Shown: positions 11,330 through 23,039 of the stretch, piece after piece | Numbering within the stretch: the first letter of the stretch is position 1 | Layout: each line of letters starts with the position of its first letter | Source of the DNA: Balaenoptera acutorostrata | Lineage: Eukaryota; Chordata; Mammalia; Artiodactyla; Balaenopteridae | Length of the DNA: 64,000 nt | Reading direction: 5' to 3' | Assembly: GCF_949987535.1 (NCBI RefSeq) | Contig: NC_080071.1 | Span: 29,782,236-29,846,235 of the forward strand | Translations under genes and position numbers: made by a program | The notes under the pieces: model-generated | What the model was told of the DNA's origin: nothing | The model's input: only the letters and a program-made list of their open reading frames with translations | Databases searched by the model: none

Positions 11330-11700
11330 TCTCTCAGTTTGCTTGGGCTGCTATACAGTAACAAAAATACCATAGATTGGGTGGTTATAAACAACAGAAG
11401 GTTATTTCTCATAGTTCTGGAGGCTGGGCAGTCCAAGATTAAGGCACTGGCAGATTTGGTGTCTGGTGAGAGCTTGCTTCCTGGTTCATAGAGGACTGTC
11501 TTCTTGCTATGGCTTCATGGTGGAAGGGGAGAGGAAGCTCTCTAAGGTCTCTTTTATAAGGCTACTAATCCCATTCATGGGGACTCAACCTTCATGACAT
11601 AACCACTTCCCAAAGACCCCACCTCCAAAATACCATCATACTGGGGGTTAGATTTCAACATATAAAATTTTGGGAGAACACAAACACTCCATCTATAGCA
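11330..11700 (-). mobile_element. Solo LTR of ERVL-MaLR (MST/THE1-like), antisense
   Basis: Antisense MaLR signature in order: cagtttgcttgggctgctat, ataccatagattgggtgg, ttctcatagttctggaggctg, gcttcctggttcatagagga, ctcttttataaggctactaa, caaagaccccacctccaaaat, tttcaacatataaaattttgg. It is flanked by near-identical 5-bp words agtag (11325-11329) and agtat (11701-11705). No internal retroviral region is present. Confidence 0.88.
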
Positions 11701-12104
11701 AGTATTAATAGTTTCTTCTGTTTTCTTACTTAATATTCCATTATATGAATATACCATGATAGGTTTAGCTGTTCTTTTGTTGATGAATATCTGGGCTCTT
11801 TCTAGTTTTTGGCTATTGAGAATAAAGCTGTTGTGAACATTCTTCTATAATGGTCTTTTTTTTGTGGCCACATGCTTTCATTTCCCTTAGATAAACACAA
11901 AGGAATGAAATCATTAGACTGTTGGGTAGATATATGTTTCATTTTATAAGAAACCACCATAACTTTTTCCAAAGTTACCATTTTCCAATTCCTTCCACCA
12001 ACAGTGTGTGAGAATTACGGCTACTCCACATCCTCTCCAGCATTTGGTGCTGTCAGTCTTTTTAATTTTAGCCATTCTAGGGATATATGACCAGTTGGCT
12101 TTTT

Positions 12105-13145
12105 AAGTATTTGATTTGAGGAATAATTACCATAGTCATCTAGTTCAAAATTCAAAAGGTGCTAAAGACCATACTAGAAGGGAAGTCTTTGTCCTGGCCT
12201 TTACCCTACCATGCAGTTTCTTGTATATTCTTCCAGAGACAGTCTGTGCATATTATAGTGCACATGAGTGTGAATACTTTTTAAAGATATTTTCACACAA
12301 AATGGTATCTAGTTTTCTTAACCTAACAATATTTCAGATATTTCATCTCAATATATAAAATACTTAACCAGTCCTCTGTTTACATTTAGGTTGTTCCTAG
12401 TCTTTGGTTATTATAAAACAGTGCTGCAGATTTTCCATAAATATGTGTGTATATGTATAAAATTTTACATGTGCAAGTATATTTTTAGAGTAAACTTAGA
12501 AGTGAGATTGGTGAGTATGATGGTTAGTTTTATGTATCACCTGGTCAGGCTATAGTACCCAGTTCTTTGATCAAATAGTAATCTAGGTGTTGCTGTGAAG
12601 ATATTTTGTAGATGTGGTTAACATATATTCAATACAATCAGTTGACTTTAAATGTAATATTTGATAATGTGGATGGGTCCCATCCAATCAGTTGAAGGCC
12701 TTAAGAGAAAATACTGAGGTTTTCCAGAAAAGGAGGAATTCTGCCTCCTGACTGTAGCATTAACTCCTGACTGGGTTTCCAGCCTGCTGGCCTGCCATAT
12801 GTATTTTGGATTTGCCATCCCCCCAATCATGTGCACCAATTCATAAAAATAAATTTCTTTATACATACATCCTATTAGTTTTGTTTTTCTGGAGAGTCCT
12901 GACTGATACAGTGAGTTGAAGGGGATGAGTACTTTTCATTTTCATGGATATTGCCAAAGAGTCCTCTAAAGGGCTTATACCAATTTATATACCCACAAGC
13001 AATACTTAAGAGTTTCTGTCTCCCCTATACCTTCACCAGCATAGTGCAATTTCAAACTTTCCATCTGGTAAGTTTAAGAAAGTATCTCATTTTAATTTTA
13101 ATTTGCATTTCTATCCATTAACTATTTTAATGTTTTAATCTTTCT
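12105..13145 (-). mobile_element. Second old L1 3' fragment (antisense)
   Basis: Antisense L1M 3' UTR (tagttcaaaattcaaaagg, tcttgtatattcttccagag) followed by ORF2 end text (aaccagtcctctgtttac, gttgttcctagtctttggtt, gcaagtatatttttagag) and, beyond an inserted LTR, ggatattgccaaagagtcctc, accaatttatatacccacaag, taatttgcatttct. The break at 12517-12910 is the LTR-like insertion. Confidence 0.75.
12517..12910 (+). mobile_element. LTR-like repeat, family A (copy 1)
   Basis: Begins tgatggttagttttatgtatca and ends ttttctggagagtcctgactgataca; it shares order and words with the longer copy at 49267-49901 (catccaatcagttgaaggcc, ccagcctgctggcct). A gtgagt word flanks both ends (12511-12516, 12911-12916) inside continuous L1 sequence, compatible with LTR-type integration. 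I recognise the dispersed family but cannot name it with certainty. Confidence 0.7.
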
Positions 13146-14185
13146 AGAAAATACTATTTTGTTTGAGAGGACAAAATAGTCCTACAAAATAGTCCTGTAT
13201 TTCCTGTAAAATAAATTATCCAAGTGCTATAAATTCAGTAAACTGTACCTTTTCTCACTATAAATTGCCACTCTTGTCATGAACTAAAAATGTATAAATA
13301 AATATTTGGGATACCCATTCATACATATCTCTGGTCAAAGCATATGAATATTTCCAAGGGTATGGACCTCATTTATTGACTAAACCCTTCATTCTCCACT
13401 ATCTTGAAATGCCCCTTTTATCATATATTAAATTATTTTACATATATACCTCTGATTCCATGTTTCCCATTTTGTTATGTTGTTTCACCCTCCTATTCTG
13501 GTGTCACTACTACAATGTTTTCATTTCTTTCTCTTCTTTGTTCATATAATATATAGTAAACCAAGATCCCAATTTTTTCAGAATTTTCATAGCTATTTTT
13601 GCTCGTAGTTGAACATTAGGATAGTTTTGTTGCATTTTTTTCTAAAAACCTGCTTTGAGGTTTTAGTTTAATATCTTTATTTAACTACATTAGGCTATGG
13701 AAAACTGGCATACTTATAGTTAGGTTATTCCCATGATTCTTTCAAGCAAGTTTATTTCTCTAAAAAGGCATTCATATCTATAAATAATGGTAAATTTGTA
13801 CTATTCTTCCCTGTATTTATCATATTATTTTGATTTGGGGATTAATTGCACTGGTTACACTAAATAATAGTAACAACTGATTGCATTGAATGTGTCTAAT
13901 TTTTCCACATCAAGCATAATACCAGTTAATAGTAATATGAAACATTCATATACACATATATTCATATTTGTAAATACAGCTATATATGGAAGTGTGGAGA
14001 AGATTTATTCTTGTTTTCTTAAATATATAAACATTCCATTTTAATTTTACTAATGCTGATGTCCGTATCCAGCTCCATCTAATGTTTCCTTTTATGCAAG
14101 GACAGTGCCAGGATCAGGGAAACAAACTGGATTAAAAAAACACTTGCTTTAGTTACATTGTTCAAGAACTTCTACTAATACAATG
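13146..14185. other. A+T-rich unassigned stretch
   Basis: No gene or confident repeat. Some T-rich text resembles very old antisense L1, but I cannot support a boundary. Confidence 0.4.
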
Positions 14186-14361
14186 CTTCTTTTAGCATTT
14201 AGAATTCACCTGGAGTGCTTATTAAAACACAGATTCCTGTGCCCCCATCCCCTCCGGAAATTCTGATTCATTAGGTCTGGAGTGTAGTACAAGATTTGCA
14301 TTTCTGAGAAATTTTCAGTTGATGCTGCTGCTATCAGTCTACAGACCACACATCAAAACTT
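14186..14361 (-). mobile_element. MER5A-type hAT-Charlie DNA transposon relic
   Basis: Matches the short palindromic-ended MER5A element: agaattcacctggagtgctt, attaaaacacagattcctg, gaaattctgattcattaggtc, gatttgcatttctgagaaat, gatgctgctgctatcag, cagaccacacatcaaa. It is non-autonomous and ancient; no transposase is encoded. Confidence 0.8.
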
Positions 14362-15984
14362 AATCTTAACTAAATCATTGGGGCAATTAGAAATGGTGCC
14401 TAAATCGTTGTCATAGTTGTACGCTCTGTTCCAATTTGATGAACTACAACTGTGTCTCCTTTTTGTGGTTGCAGGATTAAAAACAAGCAGTTGCCTCCTT
14501 CTGGTCCTGCCAGTGTCTTCATACATCTAATTGACCAATACATGTTCTCATAAGTCCACTAATTTAGTACATTCTGTTTCTATTGCCACATATACATAAT
14601 ATGTCCAAGAATACATAATTATATAATTATCTGCTTATAAATGCTCTAAAAACAAATACATTTATGTAGTCACCATGAACCTAAAACTTTTTTCTTGTGA
14701 TCGGTTTTACCCATCATTTTCCCATCTGTTACATGAATCTAAATTTCTTCTCTTCCCATAAAATAATCTGGCTCTTTCCCTCCCTTCTTCCCCTATTCAA
14801 TATTAGCCTACAACAAAACTAATAAGCAATTGTTTATTGATTTATAAATATATCTCTATATATTTTTAGTTCAATCTTATCATGTCTTCGCTAAGTTTTT
14901 TCACATTTGTGATTATTAAATTGCCTATGGACCAACAATTAATATTCAAGGGAAATACATACTCAGTAGGGTGTAAATCTCTATATGTGTGTATGTGAGT
15001 GTAAAAATAAAAAGTGATAGACTTTAGGTTACAGTCTTATCTGATAAGAAGATTTGAAAAGAGAATAATCTGTAGGTGTAAGTATTCAAATGCTAGGTTG
15101 AAATCATTCTTTTTATATTCATTTATATTCAGGGGGCCACAAAGAAATAGTAAACAACAAGCACCATTGGAGATGGTCTGGGGGAGTCATAAGTTTATAT
15201 CTATATGTGCTCTGTTTCTTGTTAGGGTTATTATCAGTTCTTATTTTTATGTTTGATGATAAGGAAAGGCATGTGGATTTTTGTGATACTTAACTGTTTA
15301 CCTATAAAGTTTTATTTATGTCTCCAAGAATGCACTGTTTATCCATGAGACTTTAGTGACCAGAATGCTTGTTAAATTTGTTCATTAAAAAGGAAAATGT
15401 GCTTGTTATCTAAGTCATTAAGTGCATCAGTTATAGGCTAGAGTCAACTCATAGGGCTTGTGAGATCCAATTGGGTGTATGTCTCCCCAACTCGACCTTC
15501 AGTGACTTCACATTGTTAGCGTGAAATCAGCCATGGTGGGAGTATTTACACCACAGAAATGCACAAATAGTACAAAACAGTCCCTTTTTCCTCCATGGAC
15601 TTCTGGTTGTAAAACCTTTGCCAGCACACTGGTATTTGTTGTAAGAAATTGAATTTGCTCACTTAAGCTGTACATGAATTCATCAGACCTGTGCTAATTA
15701 ACCCACCATTTTAGCTGCTGTTTCTTTACCAGATATAGAGCATTTGAGTCACTCTCTCTTATACATATAGAAAAATTGAACTGACCTCTGGCAGAGCTGA
15801 TTCAAAAAATTTTCTCTGCATCTTTGTAATTATACTGGCTTTTCAGTTTCTCCATTTCCTAGATTAATTTTGTCGACTTCATCTTTAGAAACAGATGGAG
15901 GTATATTCTCATTAGTGGTTTCACTTTGTATCTGACAATTGTTTATATATTTTAAACGTATGTCATTTGGCATATAGATGTTAT
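14362..15984. other. Unassigned stretch
   Basis: No gene seen. The segment 15480-15600 (gaaatcagccatggtggg, gtatttacaccacag) looks like a dispersed mammalian repeat but I could not assign it. The open frame at 15014-15256 has no recognisable motif. Confidence 0.35.
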
Positions 15985-16290
15985 TAAATATTTTTTTGTT
16001 GTGGATTTTACTTTTAATAAATATAAAATGATTCTTTGTTCCATTTAATGATTTTTGTCTTAAGTTCTATTTTGATACAAATAATGCCACTTTTTCTTTC
16101 TTTATCTTTTGTGCATAACTTTCATTTTTAACTTTTTACTAGTTTGTTTGAATTGGGCCTTTCATTAATAGCTTACACTTAGAGGTGTTTTTAATCCAAT
16201 CTGAGGATCCTTTCCATTTTATAGTAGAATTTACCTGGTTGGGTTAGTATGCTAATTTTCTCCCTTTGGTGATCTGAAATTTTAACTTTG
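15985..16290 (-). mobile_element. Old L1 ORF2 endonuclease-region fragment (antisense)
   Basis: Plus-strand text ttctttgttccatttaatga, tttttgtcttaagttctattttg, aataatgccactttttctttc and ttacacttagaggtgtttttaatcc parallels the antisense of the L1 endonuclease coding region, in the same order as in intact elements. It is truncated at both ends. Confidence 0.6.
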
Positions 16291-16296
16291 TTAGTG

Positions 16297-16400
16297 GTTA
16301 TAGGGATAGGCAAAATAATGCCCTCCTCTCTCAACTCCAAGAAAAAAAATATCAGCCTAATCCCTGAAAGCAATAAATGATACCCTATAAGGACAGGCCT
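16297..16400 (+). mobile_element. MLT1-like LTR 5' fragment
   Basis: The text ataggcaaaataatgccc... and aatatcagcctaatccctga resembles the start of an MLT1-like LTR. It stops where L1 element 2 begins and does not resume beyond it, so it is a partial copy. Confidence 0.45.
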
Positions 16401-16502
16401 CTTAGATAGCCTCATCCACCAGAGGGCAGACAGCAGAAGCAAGAAGAACTACAGTCCTGTAGCCTGTGGAACAAAAACCACATTCACAGAAAGATAGACA
16501 AG

Positions 16503-17431
16503 ATGAAAAGGCAGAGGGCTATGTACCAGATGAAGGAACAAGATAAAACCCCAGAAAAACAATTAAAGGAAGTGGAGATAGGCACCCTTCCAGAAAAAGA
16601 ATTCAGAATAATGATAGTGAAGATGATCCAGGACCTCGGAAAAAGAATGGAGGCAAAGATCGAGAAGATGCAAGAAATGTTTAATAAATACCTAGAAGAA
16701 TTAAAGAACAAACACCTAGAAGAATTAAAGAACAACAAACAGAGATGAACAATACAATAACTGAAATGAAAACTATACTAGAAGGAATCAATAGCAGAAT
16801 AACTGAGGCAGAGGAATGGATAAGTGACCTGGAAGACAGAATGGTGGAATTCACTGCCGCAGAACAGAATACAGAAAAAAGAATGAGAAGAAATGAAGAC
16901 AGCCTACAAGACCTCTGGGACAACATTAAACGTAACAACATTCGCATTATAGGGGTCCCAGAAGGAGAAGAGAGAGAGAAAGGACCCAAGAATATATTTG
17001 AAGAGATTATAATCGAAAACTTCCCTAACATGGGACAGGAAATAGCCACCCAAGTCCAGGAAGCACAGAGAGTCCCAGGCAGGATAAACCCAAGGTGAAA
17101 CATGCCAAGACACATAGTAATCAAATTGACAAAAATTAAAGACAAAGAACAATTATTGAAAGCAACAAGGGAAAAATGACAAATAACATACAAGGAAAGT
17201 CCCATAAGGTTAACAGCTGATTTCTCAGCAGAAACTCTACAAGCCAGAAGGGAGTGGCATGATATACTTAAAATGATGAAAGGGAAGAACCTACAACCAA
17301 GATTACTCTACCCGGCAAGGATCTCATTCAGATTCGACAGAGAAATCAAAAGCACTACAGACAAGCAAAAGCTAAGAAAATTCAGCACCACCAAACCAGC
17401 TCTACAACAAACGCTAAAGGAACTTCTCTAA
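16503..17431 (+). pseudogene. L1 ORF1p pseudogene (element 2)
   Basis: ORF1p is the L1 RNA-binding chaperone: coiled coil, RRM and C-terminal domain. The start MKRQRAMYQMKEQDKTPEK opens the frame. A coiled-coil stretch follows with an in-frame 24-bp duplication (YLEELKNK HLEELKNN, 16691-16738), then a 1-bp loss near 16735 shifts the frame. The next frame (16745-17098) carries the coiled coil NTITEMKTILEGINSRITEAEE and the RRM strand IRIIGVPEGEE. It ends at a TGA (17096-17098) where AGA is expected, and a second TGA (about 17178) sits where CGA is expected, a typical CpG decay. The natural stop is at 17429-17431. The copy cannot make full ORF1p. Confidence 0.88.
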
Positions 17432-17489
17432 GTGGGAAACAAAAGAGAAGAAAAGGATCTACAAAAACAAACCCAAAACAATTAAGGAA

Positions 17490-18904
17490 ATGGTAATAGG
17501 AACATACATATCGATAATTACCTTAAACATGAATGGATTAAATGCTCCAACCAAAAGACACAGGCTTGCTGAATGGATACATAAACAAAACCAATATATA
17601 TATATGCTGTCTACAAGAGACCCACTTCAGACCTAGGGATACATACAGACTGAAAGTAAGAGGATGGAAAAAGATATTCCATGCAAATAGAAATCAAAAG
17701 AAAGCTGGAGTAGCAATACTCATATCAGATAAAATAGACTTTAAAATAAAGAATGTTACAAGAGACAAGGAAGGACACTACATAATGATCAAGGGATCAA
17801 TCCAAGAAGAAGATATAACAATTATAAATATATATGCACCCAACATAGGAGCACCTCAATACATAAGGCAACTGCTAACAGCTCTAAAAGAGGAAATCAA
17901 CAGTAACACAATAATAGTGGGGGACTTTAACACCTCACTTACACCAATGGACAGATCATCCAAAGTGAAAATTAATAAGGAAACACAAGCTCTAAATGAC
18001 ACAATAGACTGGATAGATTTAATTGATATTTATAGGATATTCCATCCAAAAACAGCAGATTACACTTTCTTCTCAAGTGCGCACAGAACATTCTCCAGGA
18101 TAGACCACATCTTGGGTCACAAATCAAGCCTCAGTAAATTTAAGAAAATTGAAATCATATCAAGCATCTTTTCTGACCACAATGCTATGAGATTAGAAAT
18201 CAATTACAGGGAAAAAAATGTAAGAAACACAAACGCATGGAGGTTAAACAATACGTTACTAAATAACCAAGAGATCACTGAAGAAATCAAAGGGGAAATC
18301 AAAAAATACCTAGAGACAAATGACAATGAAAACACGATGATCCCAAACCTATGGGATGCAGCAAAAGCAGTTCTAAGAGGGAACTTTATAGCAATACAAG
18401 CCTACTTCAAGAAACAGGAAAAATCTCAAATAAAAAATCTAACCTTACACCTAAAGGAACTAGAGAAAGAAGAACAAACGAAACCTAAAGTTAGCAGAAG
18501 GAAAGAAATCATGACGATCAGAGCAGAAATAAATGAAATAGAAACAAAGAAAACAATAGCAAAGATCAATAAAGCTAAAAGCTGGTTCTTTGAGAAGATA
18601 AACAAAATTGATAAGCCATTAGCCAGACTCATCAAGAAAAAGAGGGAGAGGACTCAAGTCAATAAAATTAGAAATGAAAAAGGAGAAGTTACGACAGACA
18701 CCGCAGAAATACAAAGCATCCTAAGAGACTACTACCAGCAATTCTATGCCAATAAAATGGACAACCTGGAAGAAATGGAAAAATTCTTAGAAAGGTGTAA
18801 CCTTCCAAGACTGACCAGGAAGAAATAGAAAATATGAACAGACCAATCACAAGCAATGAAATTGAAACTGTGATTAAAAATCTTCCAACAAACAAAAGTC
18901 CAGG
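17490..18904 (+). pseudogene. L1 ORF2p pseudogene, endonuclease and N-terminal part
   Basis: ORF2p carries an apurinic-like endonuclease, reverse transcriptase and Cys-rich C-terminus. The start at 17490 ([20 protein letters not shown]) runs to a (ta) slippage site at 17595-17606 that shifts frame. The main frame then stays open 17542-18828. Endonuclease motifs are intact: QETH (about 17611), GDFN (about 17921), and SDHN (about 18172). The Z-domain [20 protein letters not shown] follows. The frame stops at 18826-18828 shortly before the retrocopy insertion at 18905. With 428 continuous codons and all endonuclease signatures, this is the best-preserved L1 coding segment in the window. Confidence 0.9.
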
Positions 18905-20382
18905 AATTTTTTTTTCTTTCTGTAGGTGTTTATTCTACTTCAAGTAACAAAGCTATGAAGTTCCATGTTTTAATGAACAGTGATATAATACTTTGCAATA
19001 TAAAATACAATTTACAGAAATTTCTATCAAGTAAACCTAAAGAAACACACTTGATTTTTTACATTTGTTGTATTTAAATTAGAAAAATTTTGTTTTACAC
19101 GTAAAAAAAACCTTCACATCACATTAGATGTTGGAACTCATCACCACTTTAACGTAACCTACTGACAAGGTCTATAACACCAATCACCCCAAATTGCTAA
19201 GTTCTCCATGTTCTGATAACTGTTTGTGCTAGAAAGTGAAAAGTCTGTAGTGATGTACAATGGAACAGACTCCAAAGAACAAATGAGATTCTCTAATTTT
19301 ATATTTGCAAAGGTAAGTTTATGAAAATATTTTAAAAATTATCAAAGTGTATTTGTATAGTCAAATAAGTTAGCAAGTTTTTTCTCTCTTTCGCACTTCA
19401 GAAGTACTTGGAAAATACATGACAAGAAGCAGTATACTGTGTCTCACAGTGAAAAGCTTTCTAGTTTGTAGTTCTTAAGCTAATATCACTATTTTCATCT
19501 CAGGCTTTATATAAATATTGTTCCATTTAAATGACAAACGTTGAGATTTGTCACCTGACAAGTATCACAGTGTGGAGCTAGTGCACTTTTCCTGGGACAT
19601 AGAAAGAACTGCTCAGATGGTAAAGTTCAACAAACAAAATGTTCCTGATTATTCAAATCAAAGAAAGCTACTCCCCCCACCCACCCCGCCTTTTAAAGTA
19701 CACTTAATTGGTTTATTTCTCACTTTCTTTAGGCTGGTAAAATTTACCTTTTAAAATAAATTGTTACTTAAAATTCAACAATTTCTATTCAGATGTTGCT
19801 TTTAATCATGTTTTGGAGGAAAAAAACATGTAAGGTGATACATAAATACTGAGCAAAACCAAGAAATGTGTTTTGTTTCCTGGTTGAAATTTGTAATTCA
19901 AATTTCTTTATGACAAGAGAAGATGCATCTGTAAGTCTGGTGTTTCTCAACATCCCAGAGATGAGCTGACACAGCCATGCACAGAAAAACGCAGCCACCC
20001 GCCCCGAACCCTGTGAAATCAGCTTCTGGAAACAGATACACAGATGAGATATCAGGAAAGGTATGGCTCTGAGGTCCACTAAACTCCCTTAAAATTTACT
20101 ATAGCCAAGTTATTAGAAAAGATAACTTTATAATCTGAAAAAGCAATATGCTTTTGTAGGTACTTTCCCATTTTAGTACAGTTAAGGGGAAATGTGAAAG
20201 AGTTCTTAGTTTTTTGTTTTTATTTAAAAAGCATCAGAATTGTAAAGGTGTGAAATTTTGTAAGAAACCATTATACACAAAATTACAGTAATTTCTCAAG
20301 TCCAGAAGGTTCTGTTATGTGCGTGAGCTCCCAGCTCTTTCCAAGACGACCTGCTCAGCACGTGAGCACGGCTTCACAGGCA
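18905..20382 (-). pseudogene. Processed retrocopy of an unidentified mRNA 3' UTR
   Basis: This 1.48-kb block interrupts L1 ORF2 and shares nothing with L1. Read on the minus strand it ends with the polyadenylation signal AATAAA (complement at 18929-18934), about 14 nt, then a poly(A) tail (complement tttttttttc at 18906-18916): the signature of a processed transcript. It is A+T-rich with only short frames on either strand, as expected for a 3' UTR. Bases at the 5' (right) end, around 20290-20370, are somewhat more G+C-rich and could include the last codons. There is no clear flanking duplication: about 7 bp of L1 (after gtccagga) is missing, and gcttcacagg occurs twice at the right edge (20371-20380, 20383-20392). 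I do not recognise the parent gene. Confidence 0.8.
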
Positions 20383-22779
20383 GCTTCACAGGTGAATTCT
20401 ATCAAACATTTAGAGAAGAGCTAACACCCATCTTTCTCAAACTCTTCCAAAAAACTGCAGAGGAAGGAACACTTCCAAACTCATTCTATGAGGCCACCAT
20501 CACCCTGATACCAAAAGCAGACAAAGATACTACAAAAAAAAGAAAATGACAGACAAATGTCACTGATGAATATAGATGCAAAAAATCCTCAACAAAATAC
20601 CAGCAAACAGAATCCAACAACACATTAAAAGGATCATACACCATGATCAAGTGGGATTTATCCCAGGGATGCAAGGATTCTTCAATATGTGCAAATCAAT
20701 CAATGTGATACACCATATTAACAAACTGAAGAATAAAAACCATATGATCATCTCAATAGATGCAGAAAAAGCTTTTGACAAAATTCAACACCCATTTATG
20801 ATAAAAACTCTTCAGAAAGTGGGCATAGAGGGAACCTACCTCAACATAATAAAGGCCATATATGACAAACCCACAGGAAACATCATTCTCAATGGTGAAA
20901 AACTGAAAGCATTTCCTCTAAGATCAGGAACAAGACAAGGATGTTCACTCTCACCACTATTATTCAACATAGTTTTCGAAGTCCTAGCCACAGCAATCAG
21001 AGAAGAAAAAGAAATAAAAGGAATACAAATTGGAAAATAAGAAGTAAAACTGTCACTGTTTGCAGATGACATGATACTATACACAGAGAATCCTAAAGAT
21101 GCTACCAGAAAACTACTAGAGCTAATCAATGAATTTGGTAAAGTTGCAGGATACAAAATTAATGCACAGAAATCTCTTGCATTCCTATACACTAATGATG
21201 AAAAATCTGAAAGAGAAATTAAGGAAACACTCCCATTTACGATTGCAACAAAAAGAATAAAGTACCTAGGAATAAACCTACCTAGGGAGACAAAAGACCT
21301 GTATGCAGAAAACTATAAGACAGTGATGAAAGAAATTAAAGATGATACAAACAGATGGCGAGATATACCATGTTCTTGGATTGGAAGAATCAACATTGTG
21401 AAAATGACTCTACTACCCAAAGCAATCTACAGATTCAATGCAATCCCTATCAAATTACCAATGGCATTTTTTACAGAACCAGAACAAAAACTCTTAAAAT
21501 TTGTATGGAGACACAAAAGACCCCGAATAGCCAAAGCAGTCTTGAGGGAAAAAACGGAGCTGGAAGAATCAGACTCCCTGACTTCAGACTATACTACAAA
21601 GCTACAGTAATCAAGGCAATATGGTACTGGCACAAAAACAGAAATATCGATCAATGGAACAGGACAGAAAGCCCAGAGATAAACCCACACACCTATGGTC
21701 AACTAGTCTATGACAAAGGAGGCAAGGCTATACAATGGAGAAAAGACAGTCTCTCAATAAGCGGTGCTGGGAAAACTGGACAGCTACATGTAAAAGAACG
21801 AAATTAGAACACTCCCTAACACCATACACAAAAATAAACTCAAAATGGATTAGAGATCTAAATATAAGACTGGACACTATAAAACTCTTAGAGGAAAACA
21901 TGGGAAGAACACTCTGACATAAATCACAGCAAGATGTTTTTTGATCCACCTCCTAGAGTAATGGAAATAAAAACAAAAATAAACAAATGGGACCTAATAA
22001 AATTTAAAAGCTTTTGCAAAGCAAAGGAAACTACAAACAAGGCGAAAAGACAACCCTCAGAATGGGAGAAAATATTTGCAAACGAATTAACGGACAGAGG
22101 ATTAATCTCCAAAATATATAAACACCTCATGCAGGTCAATATTAAAAAAACAAACAACCCAATCCAAAAATGGGCAGAAGACCTAAATAGACATTTCTCC
22201 AAAGAAGACATCCAGATGGCCAAGAAGCACAGGAAAAGCTGCTCTACATCAGTAATTATTAGAGAAATGCAAATCAAAACTACAATGAGGTACCACCTCA
22301 CAGCAGTTAGAATGGGCATCATCAGAAAATCTACAAACAACAAATGCTGGAGAGGGTGTGGAGAAAAGGGTACCCTCTTGCACTGTTAGTGGTTATGTAA
22401 ATTGATATAGCCACTATGGAGAACAGTATGGAGGTTCCTTAAAAACCTAAAAATAGAATTACCATATGACCCAGCTAACCCATTACTGGGCATATACCCA
22501 GAGAAAACCATAATTCCAAAAGACACATGCACCCCAGTGTTCATTGCAGCACTATTTATAGTAGCCAGGTCATGGAAGCAACCTAAATGCCCATCGACAG
22601 ATGAATGGATAAAGAAGATGTGGTACATATATACAATGGAATATTACTCAGCCATAAAAAGGAACTAAATTGGGTCATTTGTAGAGACGTGGATGGATCT
22701 AGAGACTGTCATACAGAGTGAAGTAAGTCAGAAAGAGAAAAACAAATATCGTATATTAATGCATATATGTGGAACCTAG
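20383..22779 (+). pseudogene. L1 ORF2p pseudogene, reverse transcriptase and C-terminal part
   Basis: ORF2 resumes with [14 protein letters not shown]. The frame 20576-21610 carries reverse transcriptase blocks: [67 protein letters not shown], then a single in-frame TAA (21038-21040), then [15 protein letters not shown], whose FADD active site (about 21058) is intact. A frame change near 21560 leads to the C-terminal domain ([28 protein letters not shown] and [12 protein letters not shown]). The expected ORF2 stop is the TAG at 22777-22779 after HICGT. Inactive, but only moderately decayed. Confidence 0.9.
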
Positions 22780-23039
22780 AAAAATGGTACAGATGAACCA
22801 GTTTGCAGGGCAGAAATTGAGACACAGATGTAGAGAACAAACATATGGACACCAAGGGGGAAAAGTGGCGGGGGGTGGGGGTGTGATGAATTGGGAGATT
22901 GGGATTGACATGTATACACTGATGTGTATAAAATTGATGACTAATAAGAACCTGATGTATAAAAAAATAAATAAGGTAAAATGCAAAAATAAAAAAGAGT
23001 ATACCAAGTATTATAGGTTTTTGATCCTAGTGTAAATTG

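Larger units (their letters stand above)
10690..12090 (-). mobile_element. Old L1 fragment (antisense 3' UTR and ORF2 end)
   Basis: Plus-strand text follows antisense L1 order: 3' UTR (cagaggaaaccactgttctaa, ttgcctgttctag, tataagtggaatgatatcat), then the ORF2 end (ttccattatatgaatatacc, ggctattgagaataaagctg, cttccaccaacagtgtgtgag, ctccacatcctctccagc). A SINE (10964-11277) and a MaLR LTR (11330-11700) have inserted; removing them restores continuous L1. Confidence 0.8.
16401..22985 (+). mobile_element. L1 element 2: 5'-truncated LINE-1 split by a retrocopy
   Basis: Near-complete cetartiodactyl L1, missing most of the 5' UTR. Order: end of 5' UTR (16401-16502), ORF1 (16503-17431, broken), inter-ORF region (17432-17489), ORF2 (17490-22779, broken and interrupted at 18905-20382), and a short 3' UTR with a G-rich tract (22855-22890) ending ctgatgtataaaaaaataaat. 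Compared with element 1 it is younger, since long frames survive. No clear target-site duplication was found. Confidence 0.92.
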
